A DNA stretch of 64,000 nucleotides from Jacaranda mimosifolia (GCA_018894105.1 CM032133.1:17932501-17996500); one strand, 5' to 3'. Positions 23,940-37,600 are shown, numbered from the stretch's first letter. The notes: generated by a model not told the origin, from the sequence alone. A program made the numbers and translations.

Positions 23940-24712
23940 GTTAAAAAAAAAGTCAGCAGCATTGATCCCATCTTCTACATTTTTCTCCAATTTCTCTCTT
24001 CGACTGAAGCATTAGTTCACTGTGGACTACAATTTGAAGCATTCCGATCCAGTACTTGAGTTTTGAAAGCTACCTTTTCATCTTTTTCTCTTGTTTCATC
24101 GGTTTTATTTCATTTTGACACTTCCATCAGATTGTAAAAGGCATTTTTCTGTTAAAATGTTGGGTATGTAACTATTTTGTGATATGTTCGTGAAATATAC
24201 CTGAAACCTCTGCTTATATATACATTTTTAATGAAAATGTACTTGAGTTCGTGTTTTTTGTATGTAAAGATAGTATTTTGTGTACTAAAATAAATAGTAT
24301 TCAAAAACCCTATTGTTTTGTTCTTCAAACCTGATTTAGTGTAATTTGTACTTAAATTTTATGTTTTAATTGTTATGAAAGTTGTTTTAAATTAAACATT
24401 ACCTTAATTTTATAATGATTGAGTTGGTTTACAATAGTATTAATATAGGGTATGTTGGCAACGCAATTTTAGGGCTTATATTCAAAATACGGTTTGTTTG
24501 AAAGGTTTACAACATGTTTAGTCGTTTCCTATTCTTCATGAAGAAAAACATAGCATTAATTTATTCAGTAATGTATGCATGTATATTTGGTACAAAAGCA
24601 CTCTATTTTAGTACTTTTTGTTTACATTTTCAGTATAAAAACCTTAAATGTAAGTATATATGGAAATATTTGTAGTATTTATTTACATTATCTTTGTATT
24701 TGCAGCAATAGA
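23940..24712. other. Presumed leader and intron of the plus-strand MULE 2 gene
   Basis: Pyrimidine-rich DNA (23930-24110) is followed by AT-rich intron-like sequence, ending in a TTTGCAG acceptor-like site at about 24706 just before the first recognisable coding block. The equivalent place in MULE 1 is 16740-17640. No motif-bearing frame was found. Confidence 0.35.
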
Positions 24713-26373
24713 ATCAGAAACATATTGTCGTTGCTCCCCTGCATATATTTATGCAGCAATGAAGGAGTTCCAACACAAATAGGCCTTTAAAGAAACCCCA
24801 TTCTATATATTTTACAATATTCCACAATTGAATTATAATAGTTTCAATAGAGCTCAAGCGATCATTAGACGATTCAGTGTACGAACGACTTCATTTGTCT
24901 TTGGTGAAGACATTGAAATTCCTTTTGGGGGGGCCAAAGTTTTGTTTAGTGTAGGGGTTGTCTCATGTGTGGCAACTTGTGGATGTCGATCTAAAAATGA
25001 AGTCGTTGTCATCACTTGTTTTCGAATTTTTTTTTGAATGTTTACCACTTACAAATATTTAAAAGGTTACAAGAATTTGTGAAAAGACATAGTGATCAAG
25101 GTATTGAAGACTTTGTTAGTTTGTATATACTTTTTGTTTTTAATTGTATTTTGTTTCCAATGAGAAACCACTACACACATCGTTTTGTCATCCTTTACGT
25201 TGATGATCTATCTACTGTTGGGTTGTATGTGTGGGGGGAGGCTGCATGCCTCCATACAATTTTATGGTTCAAGAACTGAGAAATCATTTGGGAGGTGACA
25301 CGGAGGAGGTGCAGAGGAAGAAATATTTTGATGTTTGTATAGTTGGTCTTTTGGTGAGTGCCTTTGAATCTTTAAATTATAAAATGTTATCATTTACTGT
25401 AAATAACTATAAGTTTTTGCTTTATGAACGACAAAGATGGCTGCATGAGCACATTCCTTCTTTGGGGAAACCAAAATGCTTGTGTGCATGATTGCGGTTC
25501 TTTCAGTGGGCTGACAACAAGATCCCCAAGAATGTGGCTAATGCAAAGAAAGCTCTTAAGCAAATTAAAAGCGAAAAGGAAAAGGTTTATTGTTTATGTT
25601 TAGAATGATTCCCTATGAGTTTGACATCTGAAAGAAATATGTAAATTCCTATTGTAATAGATCATGCCTATCTATCCCTTTCTTGAGGACAACAGACTTG
25701 TCGTTTGAACCCAAGTAATTATTTATATGCACATGATTACTACTTGAAGTTTTCTTCGTTATTACAATAATAATTTTGTACTCTTTGTACAGGTTCCTTC
25801 AATATCAAGCTATGATGTTTTAAGTTTTGAAGTTTAGTTGAGGTAGAAAAATGAAGAAGTGGAATTGTTGAAGCACATAATTGAAATTTTGGAGAGGAAA
25901 GGAAATAAAGGCGATGAAGATAAGATGGCTGAAAAGGAGAAGGAGAATGAAGATGAGAAAGATGAAGAAGAGGACAGTGGTGATGATGATGATGCTGGTG
26001 CTGGCGCTCAAGACAGTTATGAGAAACCACACAAGGAGTTTACTAGTGATGAGTTTGAGACTTCGAGTGGTGGTGATGATGGTCATAACGATCGTGATAG
26101 TGATGCTGTTGGTGATGTTGATGTTGATGTTGAGGGGAATAAAAAACAAAGACTTTATCATACCACCCCCTCTCTACACCATCAAATAGAACCAAAGTTG
26201 GCACCTGTAGATGCCGTGGGAGAGGTAGAAAGGCCTCCAAGAAAAAGGTTGAAGAAGTGAGCCAAGGTACAACTAAAGAAGCTAATGATGCTGAAGAAGT
26301 GACTCAACATACTGAAAAGGAGAAGAGCGCTACTAAAGAAGTGAGTTTTAATACTGTGGTGTCTGATGTTTAG
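24713..26373 (+). pseudogene. DUF1985 / plant-mobile-domain-like protein with acidic tail, MULE-borne
   Basis: The first block (24713-25010) has CRCSPAYIYAAMKEFQHK, a KETPFYIF block and FGEDIEIPFGGAKVLFSVG. The second (25055-25590) has VKRHSDQGIEDFVSLYILFV, RFVILYVDDLSTVGLYVWG, RNHLGGDTEEVQRKKYFD and FFQWADNKIPKNVANAKKAL, with an in-frame stop at 25491. After an apparent intron (donor AAAAG|GTTTAT near 25584, acceptor TTTGTACAG near 25792) comes ELLKHIIEILERK and a long Glu/Asp/Lys-rich low-complexity tail (25900-26150). A frame change at about 26215 then leads to GRKASKKKVEEVSQGTTKE and a stop near 26373. These are the same blocks, in the same order, as the MULE 1 gene. Function is unknown. 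A Ulp1-type protease domain often accompanies this family elsewhere, but I cannot see one here. Confidence 0.62.
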
Positions 26374-27700
26374 GACTTGATCTCTTTGTAAAAGTACCAG
26401 AATTGTGAATAAAAAGTACTATAAATTGGTTGTTGAATACTAAAATTACTAAGAAAGAATACTGCCTCCTTTTTTTTTAATGTAAATTATATATTTCTCG
26501 TAGGGTGCTATTGTTGTGTATGGAGATGTTGGTGTTGAAAGTTTTGGAATTCACCTAAGTGAATTTTGATCGAGAAAAGATTATAGAGGGCGCAATGACA
26601 TTCTTGACACACAACAAAGCATTATTAATTTTTTTTTATCTCAGCCTAATTTAGAGTAATAATTCTCTTATACTTTTTTTCCCTTTTATTAAAAATTTTA
26701 AGGTTCTCTTAATTGATAATCTTGACTTGTTTTGTTGTGTCATTGTTTGGGAGGGACCTGACCACTTTATCAGAGAAGATGTTTTGTGTAATTTGTTATT
26801 GGAAAAGAAGTGAGGAGTGATATGATTATTGTTACTTTAAGATACTCTGCAGCAGCTCTTCCAATGCATCTTGTAGACATGGAATATGGTGTATGTCTAC
26901 CATTGTTCAGGTAAATAATTTGTAAAATATTCAGCATTCTACATGGTAAAATGACTACTAATACCAATATAATTTGTAGATTGCAATATTGAACAAATTA
27001 GAGATGCTGAACAAGAAACGTATAATAAAGCCACAACAATATCCAATGTTTCTTGAGGAAATGAGTGTTAGTCCACAAAAGATGCTTGAGCACCTCAATT
27101 TAGATGTACTGACCCAGTGCCGGTTTGTTATTTTTCTAATTGTGTATAAGTTCCATTAGTTCCTATTGATTTTTTATGCATCCACAAAGAAGTTTACATA
27201 GATGAACTCTGTTTGATCCCTTATGTCAAAAGCGACAGCAAGAGTTTAAGTTCCTTATCTTTTAAAAGTATTCATATAAATAAGTTTCTTAAACTATAAT
27301 AAATGATGTTATAATTACGCTTTGTGAGGTAAGTTTATAGCAGGATACCTCAGGCATTCATTAGGGTATGATATTGGAAAAGGGGACATCCAGTATGGCT
27401 ACTACAGAGTTTATTGTTGTCTTTGGGCTGAATGTTATGCAAGGAACCAAAAAGATTTTTGGGACTATGCAAACTTATGTTCCATTGATGCATATTTTGG
27501 GCATATAGCTACTATGATTCTAAGCCATGAACATGGCTTGCTGTATTTTGATACAAAGTTTCAGTACTAGTCTCCAGTAATGCAGTACTTCTTTTTGTAT
27601 TCTCAGTATATTGACCAAATATGAAGATTATTTATCTGATTGTTGGTATGAGTTGTACTATGGATGAGAACAAGAAATGTGGTTAGATGTGGGATTTTAG
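26374..27700 (+). other. Possible 3' exons of the same gene, unresolved
   Basis: Several short open stretches interrupted by stops look protein-like: VVYGDVGVESFGIHLSEF (about 26515-26568), RIIKPQQYPMFLEEMSVSPQ (about 27015-27080) and a block with CCLWAECYARNQKDFWDYAN (about 27410-27475). I recognise no Ulp1 His-Asp-Cys signature. They may be remnants of C-terminal exons of the upstream gene or fortuitous. Confidence 0.3.
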
Positions 27701-27899
27701 ATGACTATTATTTTGACGAAGTTAGTTTTTGTATATAGATATTATCGTGAATTTGGTCCTTCATTTATTTAGAAAATGGCACATGTTAGATGTTACATAG
27801 TACCATATTCTCAAAAATGGTAATATGTGCAATGAGAAATCAGTATAAAAGTAAGAAATGTAAGACACAAAAGACTTACAGAACAATCAGAATTCATTA

Positions 27900-29930
27900 A
27901 AAAAAAGAAAGAAAAATTTAAGTACAAAACCCCTATTCACAAGTACACAACATATTCAAACTGAGTACATAAACCCTCTTCCCAAGTACATAAGTGCCGC
28001 AACTGTGTATTTTTTTCTAGATTTTTAGTATCATTTTGAGTACATTTAGTGATTATAGGTTCGGTGGTGTGTGTGGGGGGGAGGGGTATTGTTGTGATTC
28101 ATTTGCCTCATGCTTTAGTGCATTATACTAGTAGGAATCACACCACAAGTGGTGGGACATGGGTCTTTGTGTTCTCCAATCATTCCAACATGTACTATCA
28201 TGACCATTTATTCAAAAAATCATGCATTTGAATTTATAGGGTCACCAATGTGTTGTTCCACACGTGAAATTATGGTTAAAATCGACTTTTGGAAAAGCAA
28301 GTACAGAACCTATTACCACACGTACACAACATACTCAAAATGAATACATAACACATGTCCCCAAGTACATAAGTGTCGAAATTGGGTACCTTTTCCTAAA
28401 GTTTCAGTATCATTCTGAGTGCATAATGAATTATTCTCTGTTTGGCTTATAGGGATTGCATGATCATAAGACCATGGAGTATTGTACCAGGACTTATTTA
28501 GTGATGATATGTTCGGTGGTGTAGGAGGGGGTGCCGTTATGATTCATTTGCCACATGCGTCAGTGCTTCATACTAATATGAACGATTCCCAACCATTCCA
28601 ACATGTGCTATGACGACTATTTATTCAACAAATCATGCCTATGATGTTATAGGGTCACCAATGTATTGTTTCACGTAGGGAATTGTGGTTAAAATCGACA
28701 TTTGGAAAAGCAAGTACAGAACCCCTGACCACAGGTGCATAACATAGTCAAAGTGAATACATAAACCACGTCTGGAAGTATATAAGTGTTGAAATTAGGT
28801 ACTATTTTTTGGATTTTCAGTATCATTCTAAGCACATGAGGGATTGTTCTCCGTTCAGCATAATCTAGGTATTGCATGACCAAAAGACCATGAAGTATTG
28901 CACCCATGACTCATTTAGTGATGTTAGGTTCGATAGTGTAGGAGGGGGATGTCATTTTGATTTATTTACCTTATGCGTAAGTACTTTATACTAGTAGGAA
29001 TGACAGCACAAATGGTGGGATATAAGTTTTTGTGTTTTCCTATCATTCCAACACATACTATCACGACCATTTATTCAAGAAATCATGCATTTGAAGTCAT
29101 AGGATTACCAATGTATTGTTCCACACGTGGCATTGTGGTTAAAATTGGCCTTCAGAAAAGCAAGTGCAAAACCCCTAACTAAAGGTACACAACATAGTCA
29201 AAGTAAGTACATAAACCCTGTCTGGAAGTACATAAGTGTCGAAACTATGTACTTTTTTTCTGGATTTTTAGTATCATTCTGAGCTTATAAGGGATCATTA
29301 TCCGTTCAACCTAATTTGGGCATTGCACGATCATAAGACCACAAAGTATTGCACCCAGGACTCATTTAGTGATGATAGGTTCGGTGATTTATACTTATGG
29401 GTTGCTCCACACATTGAATTAAGGTTAAACTCGTTCTTTGAAAAGCAAGTATAGGACCCCTGATTATAGGAACATAACAAGTGTTGTTTCAGTACATAAA
29501 CGCAATGTTAAAGTACATAAGTTCCTAAATTGGGTACTTTTTTCTAAATATACAGTATCATTGTTAATAGAAAATGATATTTTTTTTCTTCTGCATTTAA
29601 AGTATCCGACATATTTGGTATAGTATCTAAAAACATGATATATTATACTACATGCAATACCAAATATTCCAACGCATACTACCACTTATGGGTTGCTCCA
29701 CACATTGCATTGAGGTTAAACTCTTTCTTTGGAAAAGCAGATACTGAACCCCTAATTAAAAGCACATAACAAGTGCAGTTTCAGTACATAAACGTAGTGT
29801 TGAAGTACATAAGTGCTTAAATTGGGTACTTTTTTTCCGGATATCTAGTATCATTATTAACAAAAAACGGTATTTATTACCTTACATGCAATACCAAACA
29901 TTCCAACAAAAAGTTAACTAATATTATTAC
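27900..29930. repeat. Tandem array of about 280-450-bp units between the two convergent MULE genes
   Basis: The landmark AAGTACAGAACCCCT or a variant begins at about 27921, 28300, 28713, 29163, 29449 and 29739. The first four units (379, 413 and 450 bp apart) share a long body with GATTATAGGTTCGGTGGTGT, ATCATTCCAACATGTACTATCA and ACCAATGTATTGTTCCAC. The last two are shortened to about 290 bp. No coding sequence is conserved between units. Confidence 0.9.
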
Positions 29931-29949
29931 AAAATAATCCAAATACTCT

Positions 29950-32900
29950 CGATCTCACATGTCCTTCAGAAAAACAAAAATTAGCAGATATCTTTGGTCT
30001 CTGAGCACCATGCTATCCTTCTTACATTAATTGTATCCCTTTCATGCACCCTCTTCCTGTAGATTAATAATAAATAAAAAAAGATATTAGTTACACAATA
30101 ATGACAACAAGGTATAGCAAGCATACATATGCAACATAATGGTAAACAAATACGTCAGCAAGGCAAGCTAATCCAGCTAGTCGTAGCTTCTTTGCATGTA
30201 TGACGATTATGCCGATTTTACCACACCACCTACACCTCATTGCCCAAATATCAATTTGAGATGGAAATCTCTGTTTCCTTCTATGACATGGCTGAGGTCT
30301 CACATCATGTGCATAAATGGTTTGCTCTTCCTCTGCTTGGAATGTGTCTAGGTCAAAAATATGTATATGGTTAAGTAAAACTTTGTAGGCTTGTTGATAC
30401 ATCCCAACCTGATAGTATTGGTCAGTAAAGTCATACACCGACAGTAACTCAGACTCAATACACGCACAAGCATGCTTGCAAAGCATTCTATCAACTTACC
30501 ATGCCCGACATGAACAACTCCAGCTCTGCAAATGCAAAACATAGGATTTGTCATGGTCACTGACCTAAAAGTTCCAATCACTAGATTTATCTACTTTCAG
30601 TATACGAGAGGCCATATAATTTGTTGTTAGCTTATTCTCCTGCTTCGAGCATAACACTCTAGTAAGTTTATTAGATTCTTCTCGTCAATCACACATTATA
30701 AGCATGATTAGCCTATATGATCGACCATAGCTGCCATGGGCATAAATCGTGTTGGTTTAACCCAATTATTCCAACATTCTGCTTGATTGTTGTTTATTTC
30801 TTCCCATCTATCACTAGCAAATAAATAATTTGCCCAACATTAGGACTATGATTGCATGATGAAGTCTCTAGCAAGAAGCATGGACTCCACTATGTTGTTT
30901 ATGTGCTGAATAAATTTTTGCCTTGCTGGAGTATATACAACTTTCATGAAACAAATGCCTAATATTTCTTGTTGTGGAGGGGATACTTTCTTATTAACTG
31001 AAATAAAAATTATAAGTTCATTAGCTTTCTTTAACTATTACATGGACAAAAAGTTAGATCAGAACATAATTTTCAATCAAACATAAAAAAATCTTACTTT
31101 TTTTTTGAAGTTGTCCACCAAGTGTCTCAAATAGTATGCATGATGGCTTCCAGTAAATACAATGGGGATCGCTTTAAGAAGCCCAGTATGTCGATCAAAG
31201 AAAAAAGTGAACCTTTTGAACCATGTGTTATGGTGAGAATCTAAAATGCTCCTTAACTTCAAGCAGAACTACTCTCAATTAGTATCATTTTCAGCATCAT
31301 CAACTGCATATGCTAATGTGAATAGATCATCATTGGGATCCTTGGTGACAACACTAAGTAAGCATCATACTTATTCTTAATGTGAGTGCCACCTAAGAAA
31401 ATCAATGGTTTGCATCTACTGAGAAAACCGACTAGACAAGCCATGAAACAGATAAATAATCGTTGAAATTTTAAGGTCATTGGGTCAATCTCATAATCTG
31501 CAACACTTTCAAGGTTTGTTTCCTTCACAACCCTATAGTGCCATCTCAACTTATCAAATGATCCCTTGTCCGCCTTATGAATATCATGCGTAGCTATTAC
31601 CTTACCCAACCATGCTTTATGATATAGAATTTCTATGCCAAATTCTCCATGAATATCTCTCATTGGGTTGATAGGTTGGTAACAGGGCTCTCATCTCAAT
31701 TTTTTTTTCATTACATTAGCAAACAAAGCAAAATCAGCTCTAGGATGTTCCCTCGTCCGAAGACTACTCTCATTACACGTATGTTCCAGGTTGCATTTTC
31801 GAATACCAAAGAGATTGTCAGTTGCATACCTTGAGGCATATATTCTCCATTCGCAATTATTATCTCTACAAATTGTTATAATATTTTTGGAATCATTTTT
31901 CTTATTATATATATATATATAATAAGGACTTTCTAGTAACAGCAACATAGTTTTTAAGTTTAATTCTAAACCCTTCAGCATCCTGGAACGTTTACCCCTC
32001 TCCAAGCATCAACTGAATTCCTTTGTAATACTAAATCATATTATGACTCACTTATAGAGGGAATGTCCTCTATTTCATTCCTAAATGGTTGTTCATTACC
32101 AAAAATAACATAGTCAAATACATAATAATTATCAATAAAGTGTTGCAAGATTAGTGTATAAGTACTCAGCTATACAATTTCAGTATTCAACAACAAGATA
32201 ACTAGGTATTTAAGTAAATAATATTAGTATTTCACATAGAAGAACTAAGTACTTAAATAAATAATTTAAGTACTTAAATGGAGGAGATAAGTACGGAAAT
32301 GACTGAATCCAGTATTTAAAACGAACTATGCAGTGAACAAAAAAACAAATGCAATATTTGACATACAAGACCTAGGCATTGAAATGAACAAATAAAATAG
32401 TTTATATAAAAGAGCAAGCACCAGATAATCGTAAAATTTAATATTCAGCATACATGATTGAAGTAGTGAAATGAACAAATTTAGTATTTAATATAGAAGG
32501 CCTAAGTACTAAAACAGACATATACAGTATTCAATGTAGCAGAGCACAAGTACTGAAATAAACAAATTTAGTATTTAACAAAGAAAACCTGAATACTAAA
32601 ACACATAAGAATTAGTATTTTGTAAGACAAATTCATATAACTAATAATGCAAATAGGTACAAATTGGGACAATGGAAGTACGCTAAATAATAAATGTAGT
32701 ACAAAATTGAAGATATGAAGTATTTACCTACTTGTAAAGCTAATTTGCCTGGCACGTCGACCAGGTTCACTTTTTCGGACAATCATCATGTCAACTAAGG
32801 TCATATTTAAGCACAGATGTAGGCGAACCATGTTGAACACATCCTCATCAGCATTCAAAGTCACACACATTTTTTGATATGGAGCAAGGTATTGGACTAT

Positions 32901-33017
32901 GTGGAATTGAGGGCAAATTTCACACCATTTTTTAATAGATGGAAATACAATCCCATTAGAGTCATGCTCTAAAAAATAGACATGATACACAGTTTCCCAT
33001 TGTACACACAACTCCAT
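29950..33017 (-). pseudogene. mudrA-like MULE transposase, broken
   Basis: Read leftwards the domains are in full family order. The N-terminal PB1-like block is at 33017-32724. The MuDR DNA-binding domain (about 31960-31700) has CEWRIYASRY and EHTCN. The catalytic region (31663-31080) has GIEILYHKAWLGKVIA, GGTHIKNKYDAYLVL and [14 protein letters not shown] followed by [16 protein letters not shown] helical block is at about 30840-30700. A SWIM-type zinc finger (about 30560-30440) has SCSCRAWQV and CKHACAC. A CCHC knuckle, RCRWCGKIG then HNRHTC (about 30250-30190), lies before a short basic end. The first catalytic Asp (DGTH in active relatives) reads Gly (GGTH). Frame changes occur in the SWIM finger and inside the zinc knuckle. 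The copy is inactive but unusually complete, and it converges on the DUF1985-like gene. Confidence 0.83.
32080..32720. repeat. About 44-bp degenerate tandem repeat in the transposase intron
   Basis: The phrase TAGTATTTAACATAGAAG with AAGTACTGAAATGAACAAAT recurs about every 42-46 bp through much of the interval (for example 32440, 32483, 32526 and 32570). It lies between the N-terminal exon and the DNA-binding exon, the same place as the array in MULE 1, although the repeat unit is different. Confidence 0.78.
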
Positions 33018-33281
33018 AACAATTGAATTTGAGGTTTTTCCCCACTACCCAACATTTTTAGGGTAACAAGAAAATTATAAATAACAGTTACTCATGAAAG
33101 ATTACAATGCTACTTTACAGTGCGACAATAGAGACAAAGTAGGCCTGCTTTGTGCTAATATGTTATAGCCAATTGTAGAAATTGAAAAAAGAAGAAGCAC
33201 TGCGTTCGCCATGAGAGTTGAACAGAAAATAGACGGGAGAGGAAGGGAGCGAGGGCGAGAGAGAGAGAGTGTGTGTGTGTG
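33018..33281 (-). other. Transposase leader region with (GA)n(GT)n microsatellite
   Basis: DNA upstream of the minus-strand transposase ends in GAGAGAGAGAGTGTGTGTGTG (33258-33281), where the solo LTR begins. A 93-codon minus-strand frame (33383-33102) runs across this junction and has no family motif, so it is not called as a gene. Confidence 0.55.
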
Positions 33282-34407
33282 TGTAACGTCCCATCTTTTC
33301 TCGTAAGTAAATTTTCTTCCTAGAAATAATAATATAATAATAAATAAATTATTAAGCTTATCTAGTAAATATAGAAAATCCAAGTTTTAAAATTTTTAGT
33401 CTATCTGATAAAAGATTATCCCTTTTGATTGAGTTAATCACATTTTAGATTAAGAGAGTTAATTAAAGAAAATACCTATACTATAAATTTAGTCATGCAC
33501 CCTAAGTTATAAGGCTCAAAATGTATATAATTTAAGGTACAAATACATCATTATATATAAATTAAGTATATAGTAAAAATAAGATATATAATAAAACTTT
33601 TATAGGCTAATTTAAATAAAGCAAGAAATCAAGGACTAAAATTCAATAAAAATCCGAGGATCAAAATTAGAATAAGGTAAGAATCCGAAGGCTTGACTAA
33701 GTAAATAACAAGAATGTCATTTCTATAAATAGGGGGCAACCCACTACCATTTTTTCCACACAAAGTATACACTTTCTCTACAGAGTTTCTGAAACCCAGT
33801 TATCATCCCCTCAAACCCCAGCCATTAATCATCACATTATAGCCAAAACTCTTCTAGCTCATTAAGGATCACGATTCTCAGGAAAATCTCCCCAAAATTT
33901 CAGTCCTAACTCTAGAAATTATTTCCAAAGAAGAAGAAACCTAGAAACTGCTGCTAAACTTAAACTTTCAAAAAATCAAAAGCTAACCTTCTTGTTACCT
34001 GATCAACCATGAAAACGTACTGTTAGAAAGCTCTATGCGTGTAGATTATCTTGGTAGAAGAGGATTTTAGAAATTGTGCCAAAATCCTACTTGAATTGCT
34101 ATCGAAATCAACACTGCCACAAGCGGGCAGAAAAGAGGTGATGTTATTTGTTATAACTAGAGATTTGGTAGATCAAATGAAAAAATAAAGCCATGGATAG
34201 AAAGCCCTTCAAGTTTAGATAGGATTAGAAGTAAAATTTATTGAAATTGATATAGTATTTTGGTCTGAATTCTGTAGGAACCGCAGCCTGCCATCAGATG
34301 CAATTGAGAGTCAGAACCCAACTTTGACCAGAAATTAGGAATAATCGGTCCGTTTGATCATCCAATTAAAGTCATATTTAGAAATTTCATCGAGTTCTAA
34401 TCAATTA

Positions 34408-34688
34408 TGAGACAAATCTGCCATGAAAGCGAGCTTAGCTAAAAATTGGAAGCTTTCCATAAATGTGAAGTGTTTGCATGGCAGCCCATAATGCTGTATT
34501 TATGTACATTGCTGCATCAAGTAAAGAAAGAGAAAAAAAAACTAATTAACCACCTAACTATCTAGCTAACTAACTTGGTAACCAATTAATTTATAGAGTA
34601 AAAATCTTCTAACTAATAGCTAACAGAAAATGGGTTACAACTGGATAAAAGGGAATTGTTACAAATATGATTTATATACACTTTAATA
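34408..34688 (-). repeat. 3' LTR of nested copia element
   Basis: It matches 39135-39414 over its whole length with scattered substitutions, for example in the shared block AAGTGTTTGCATGGCA. It is adjacent to the polypurine tract, which identifies it as the 3' LTR for the minus-strand element. Confidence 0.9.
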
Positions 34689-34699
34689 CCCCTCTCAAG

Positions 34700-37600
34700 G
34701 TGGATGAAGGAGGTCCTTCACGGCTATCTTGGACAGTAGTGGAGAAAGATGAGCACTAGGAAGCAGCTTGGTGAACACATCGGCTAGCTGAACTTGCGAG
34801 CGGATGGGCATCAGGCGGATGGAATCATTGGTTACTTTATCTCGGACAAATTGGTAGTCTATTTCTGTATGCTTGGTCCGTTCGTGGAAAATGGGGTTTG
34901 TGGCGATATGGAGAGCTGCACTATTGTCACAGAAAAGTAATGCGGGAGTGTGAGACTGGATATGAAGGTCCTTAAGGAGTTGTTGTAACCATGTGACTTC
35001 AAATGCTATTGTGAAAAGGCTCGAGACTTGGCTTCAGTGGATGAGCGTGAGATAGTTGATTGTTTCTTAGACTTCCAGGAGATGAGTGAGTGATCGAGAA
35101 AGATGCAAAAACCTATTGTGGACTTACGGAATCCTTACATGACGCCCAGTCAGTATCTGAAAAGGCATTAAACTGGAGATTAGATTTGGCGGAGTAGAAA
35201 ATTCTTGGCTAGGGAAGCCTTTAAGGTACCGAAGAAGGTAGTGAGCTGCCTATAGGTGAGGTTTTCGTGGTTGCGAAACAAACTAACTCAATTTGTTTAT
35301 AGTGAAGGCGATGTTCTGGTGAGAGATCGTGAGGTAAAGTAATTTTCCAACTAGTCTGCGGTACTGAGATGGGTCCGATAATGGGTCACCAATATCTGAT
35401 TGTAGATGAACATTGGGATCCATAGGAACATGAGCAGGTTTAGCGGTAAGTAATCCAGTTTCTTCAAGCAATTGGAGGGTGTATTGGCGTTGAGTGAGTA
35501 CTATTCCAGCTGGTGAGCGGGCAAGTTCCAAACTAAGGAAGTATTTCAATTGTTCGAGGTTATGAAGTTTAAATGCGGTTGAAGTGCTGAGATGATGGGA
35601 GATATAGAGGTCTGAGAGGGTCCAGCTAGGATGATGTCGTTGACATAAACTAATAATGCCACGAAAGAAGAACCGAAACCATGAATAAACAAATTGTAAT
35701 ATGATTTTGATTGAGTAAAATCGAGTTGAAGAAGAACCTGAGTAAGTTTGAAGTGCTATTGTCTAGAGGCTTGTTTGAGGCCGTAAATGGACTTGTGTAA
35801 TTTGCATACAAGTGGCTGATCATGCTTTGTAGTGGCTAGAGAATAACCTAGTAGGAGCTGCATATAAATTTCTTCAAAGAGGTCACCATTTAGAAAGGCG
35901 TTATTGACGTCCAACTGGTGCAGATGCCACTAATTTATGGTAGTAGTTGCTAGAAGCAATCTAATAGTAGTCAGCTTGGCAACCGGTGAGAATGTCCCAA
36001 TGAAATCAACTCCTTCATGTTGGACGAACCCACGGGCTACAAGTTTAGGTTTATGCCTATCTATAGAACCGTCATTCTTATATTTTAACTTGAAAACCCA
36101 CTTACAACTGATAGGATGTTTGCCGGGAGGAAGAGAGACAATAGACTATGTGTTGTTAGCTTCCAGGGCAGCAAGTTCAGCTCTCATGGCTTCTTGCCAA
36201 ACTAGGATTCGGGCAGCCTGTTTATAGGACTGGGGCTCAAAGTTTGAGATGTGTAGGAGAAGGTTTCGATGATTTTGTGAGAGAGATGAGTAGGATAGAT
36301 TTTGGGAGAGGATATTTTGCTTGATTTAGTGTGTGAGTGTTTTGTAAGAGATTGCAGTGGTAATCTCAAAGGTAAGATGGTGGTCTGATTGTTCTGGCTA
36401 ACCTTCTGGGAGGGTTAGAAGGAAGGAAAAACAGTATGGTAGGTTGAGAGGAGACTCGAGTAGTTATAGGAGATATGGAAAGATCATTGGAATGTATGGG
36501 AAGCACTAGATCAGGGAATGGATCACTGAAGATGTGTGATGGCGAAATGGAATGAAAAGGAAATGTATTTTCATAAAAGGTGACATGCTTAGACACAATG
36601 ACCTGTTTAGTAGTGAGGTCAAATAATTTATATCCCTTAGTGCCATTGGGGTATCCTATGAAGACGCAAGGAACTGCCCTAGCATCAAATTTTATTCTAT
36701 GAGCCTGTAATGTTGAGCTATATGCAAGATAACCAAAGTTCCTTAAAATATTGTAGTCAAAAGGGGTTTTGTATAAAAGCTCAAAAGGAGTTTTATTTTG
36801 AAGAATTTTAGAAGAAGTTCTATTTATAAGAAATGCTTCAGTGAGAGCACATTCATTCCAAAAATGTAAAGGTATTCGAGATTGAAATTAGAGGGCTCGA
36901 GCAACATTTAAAAGGTGTTGGTACTTTCGTTCAACAATGGAGTTTTGTTGCGGTGTTTCCACACAAGCTAACTGATGTAGTGTGCCGTGTTCATTAAAGA
37001 GTTAGTTAATGCAAATTCTTTAGCATTATCAGATCTGAATTGCTTTATAGTGGCAAGAAATTGAGTTTGAATCATTTTAAAAAATTTGGGAAGAATAGAG
37101 ATAACATCAGACTTTTGTTTCAATAGAAATATCCATGTGAAGCGCGTACAATCGTCAACCAATGTAAGAAAATATTTGTGCCCTGTGTGTGCAGTTTGGT
37201 GAAAGGGTCCCCATACATCACCATGAATAAGATCCAAGGGAGCCTTAGACAGTGTGTTGTGTGAAACAAAGGGCAAACATTTTTGTTTTGCAAGTGGATA
37301 GATATTACAATTGGTATCTGTGTGAGTGGTATGACAATGTAATAGTGATTTCATGCTAGCTAAAGTTTGAGAGGATAGGTGACCTAGTCTACTGTGCCAC
37401 AAGTGAGCTAGTGTGTTTGTGTGTGGTTGGTGAACAGTTTTATTTAGCATGTTTATGCTTACAATATGCTCAGAATTATGAGTATTAAAAATGTAAAGGC
37501 TAGCAGCTTTTTCACCCTTGCCAATCAGGTTCATAGTCTTAAGGTCCTGAATGGTGAATGAGATGGAAAAAAAGATATGGTGAGGTTTGAGGAATTTAGT

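Noticed and set aside
25740..26240. Minus-strand His/Ser/Thr/Ile-rich frames
   Set aside because: Low-complexity antisense of the acidic GAT/GAA-rich tail of the DUF1985-like gene.
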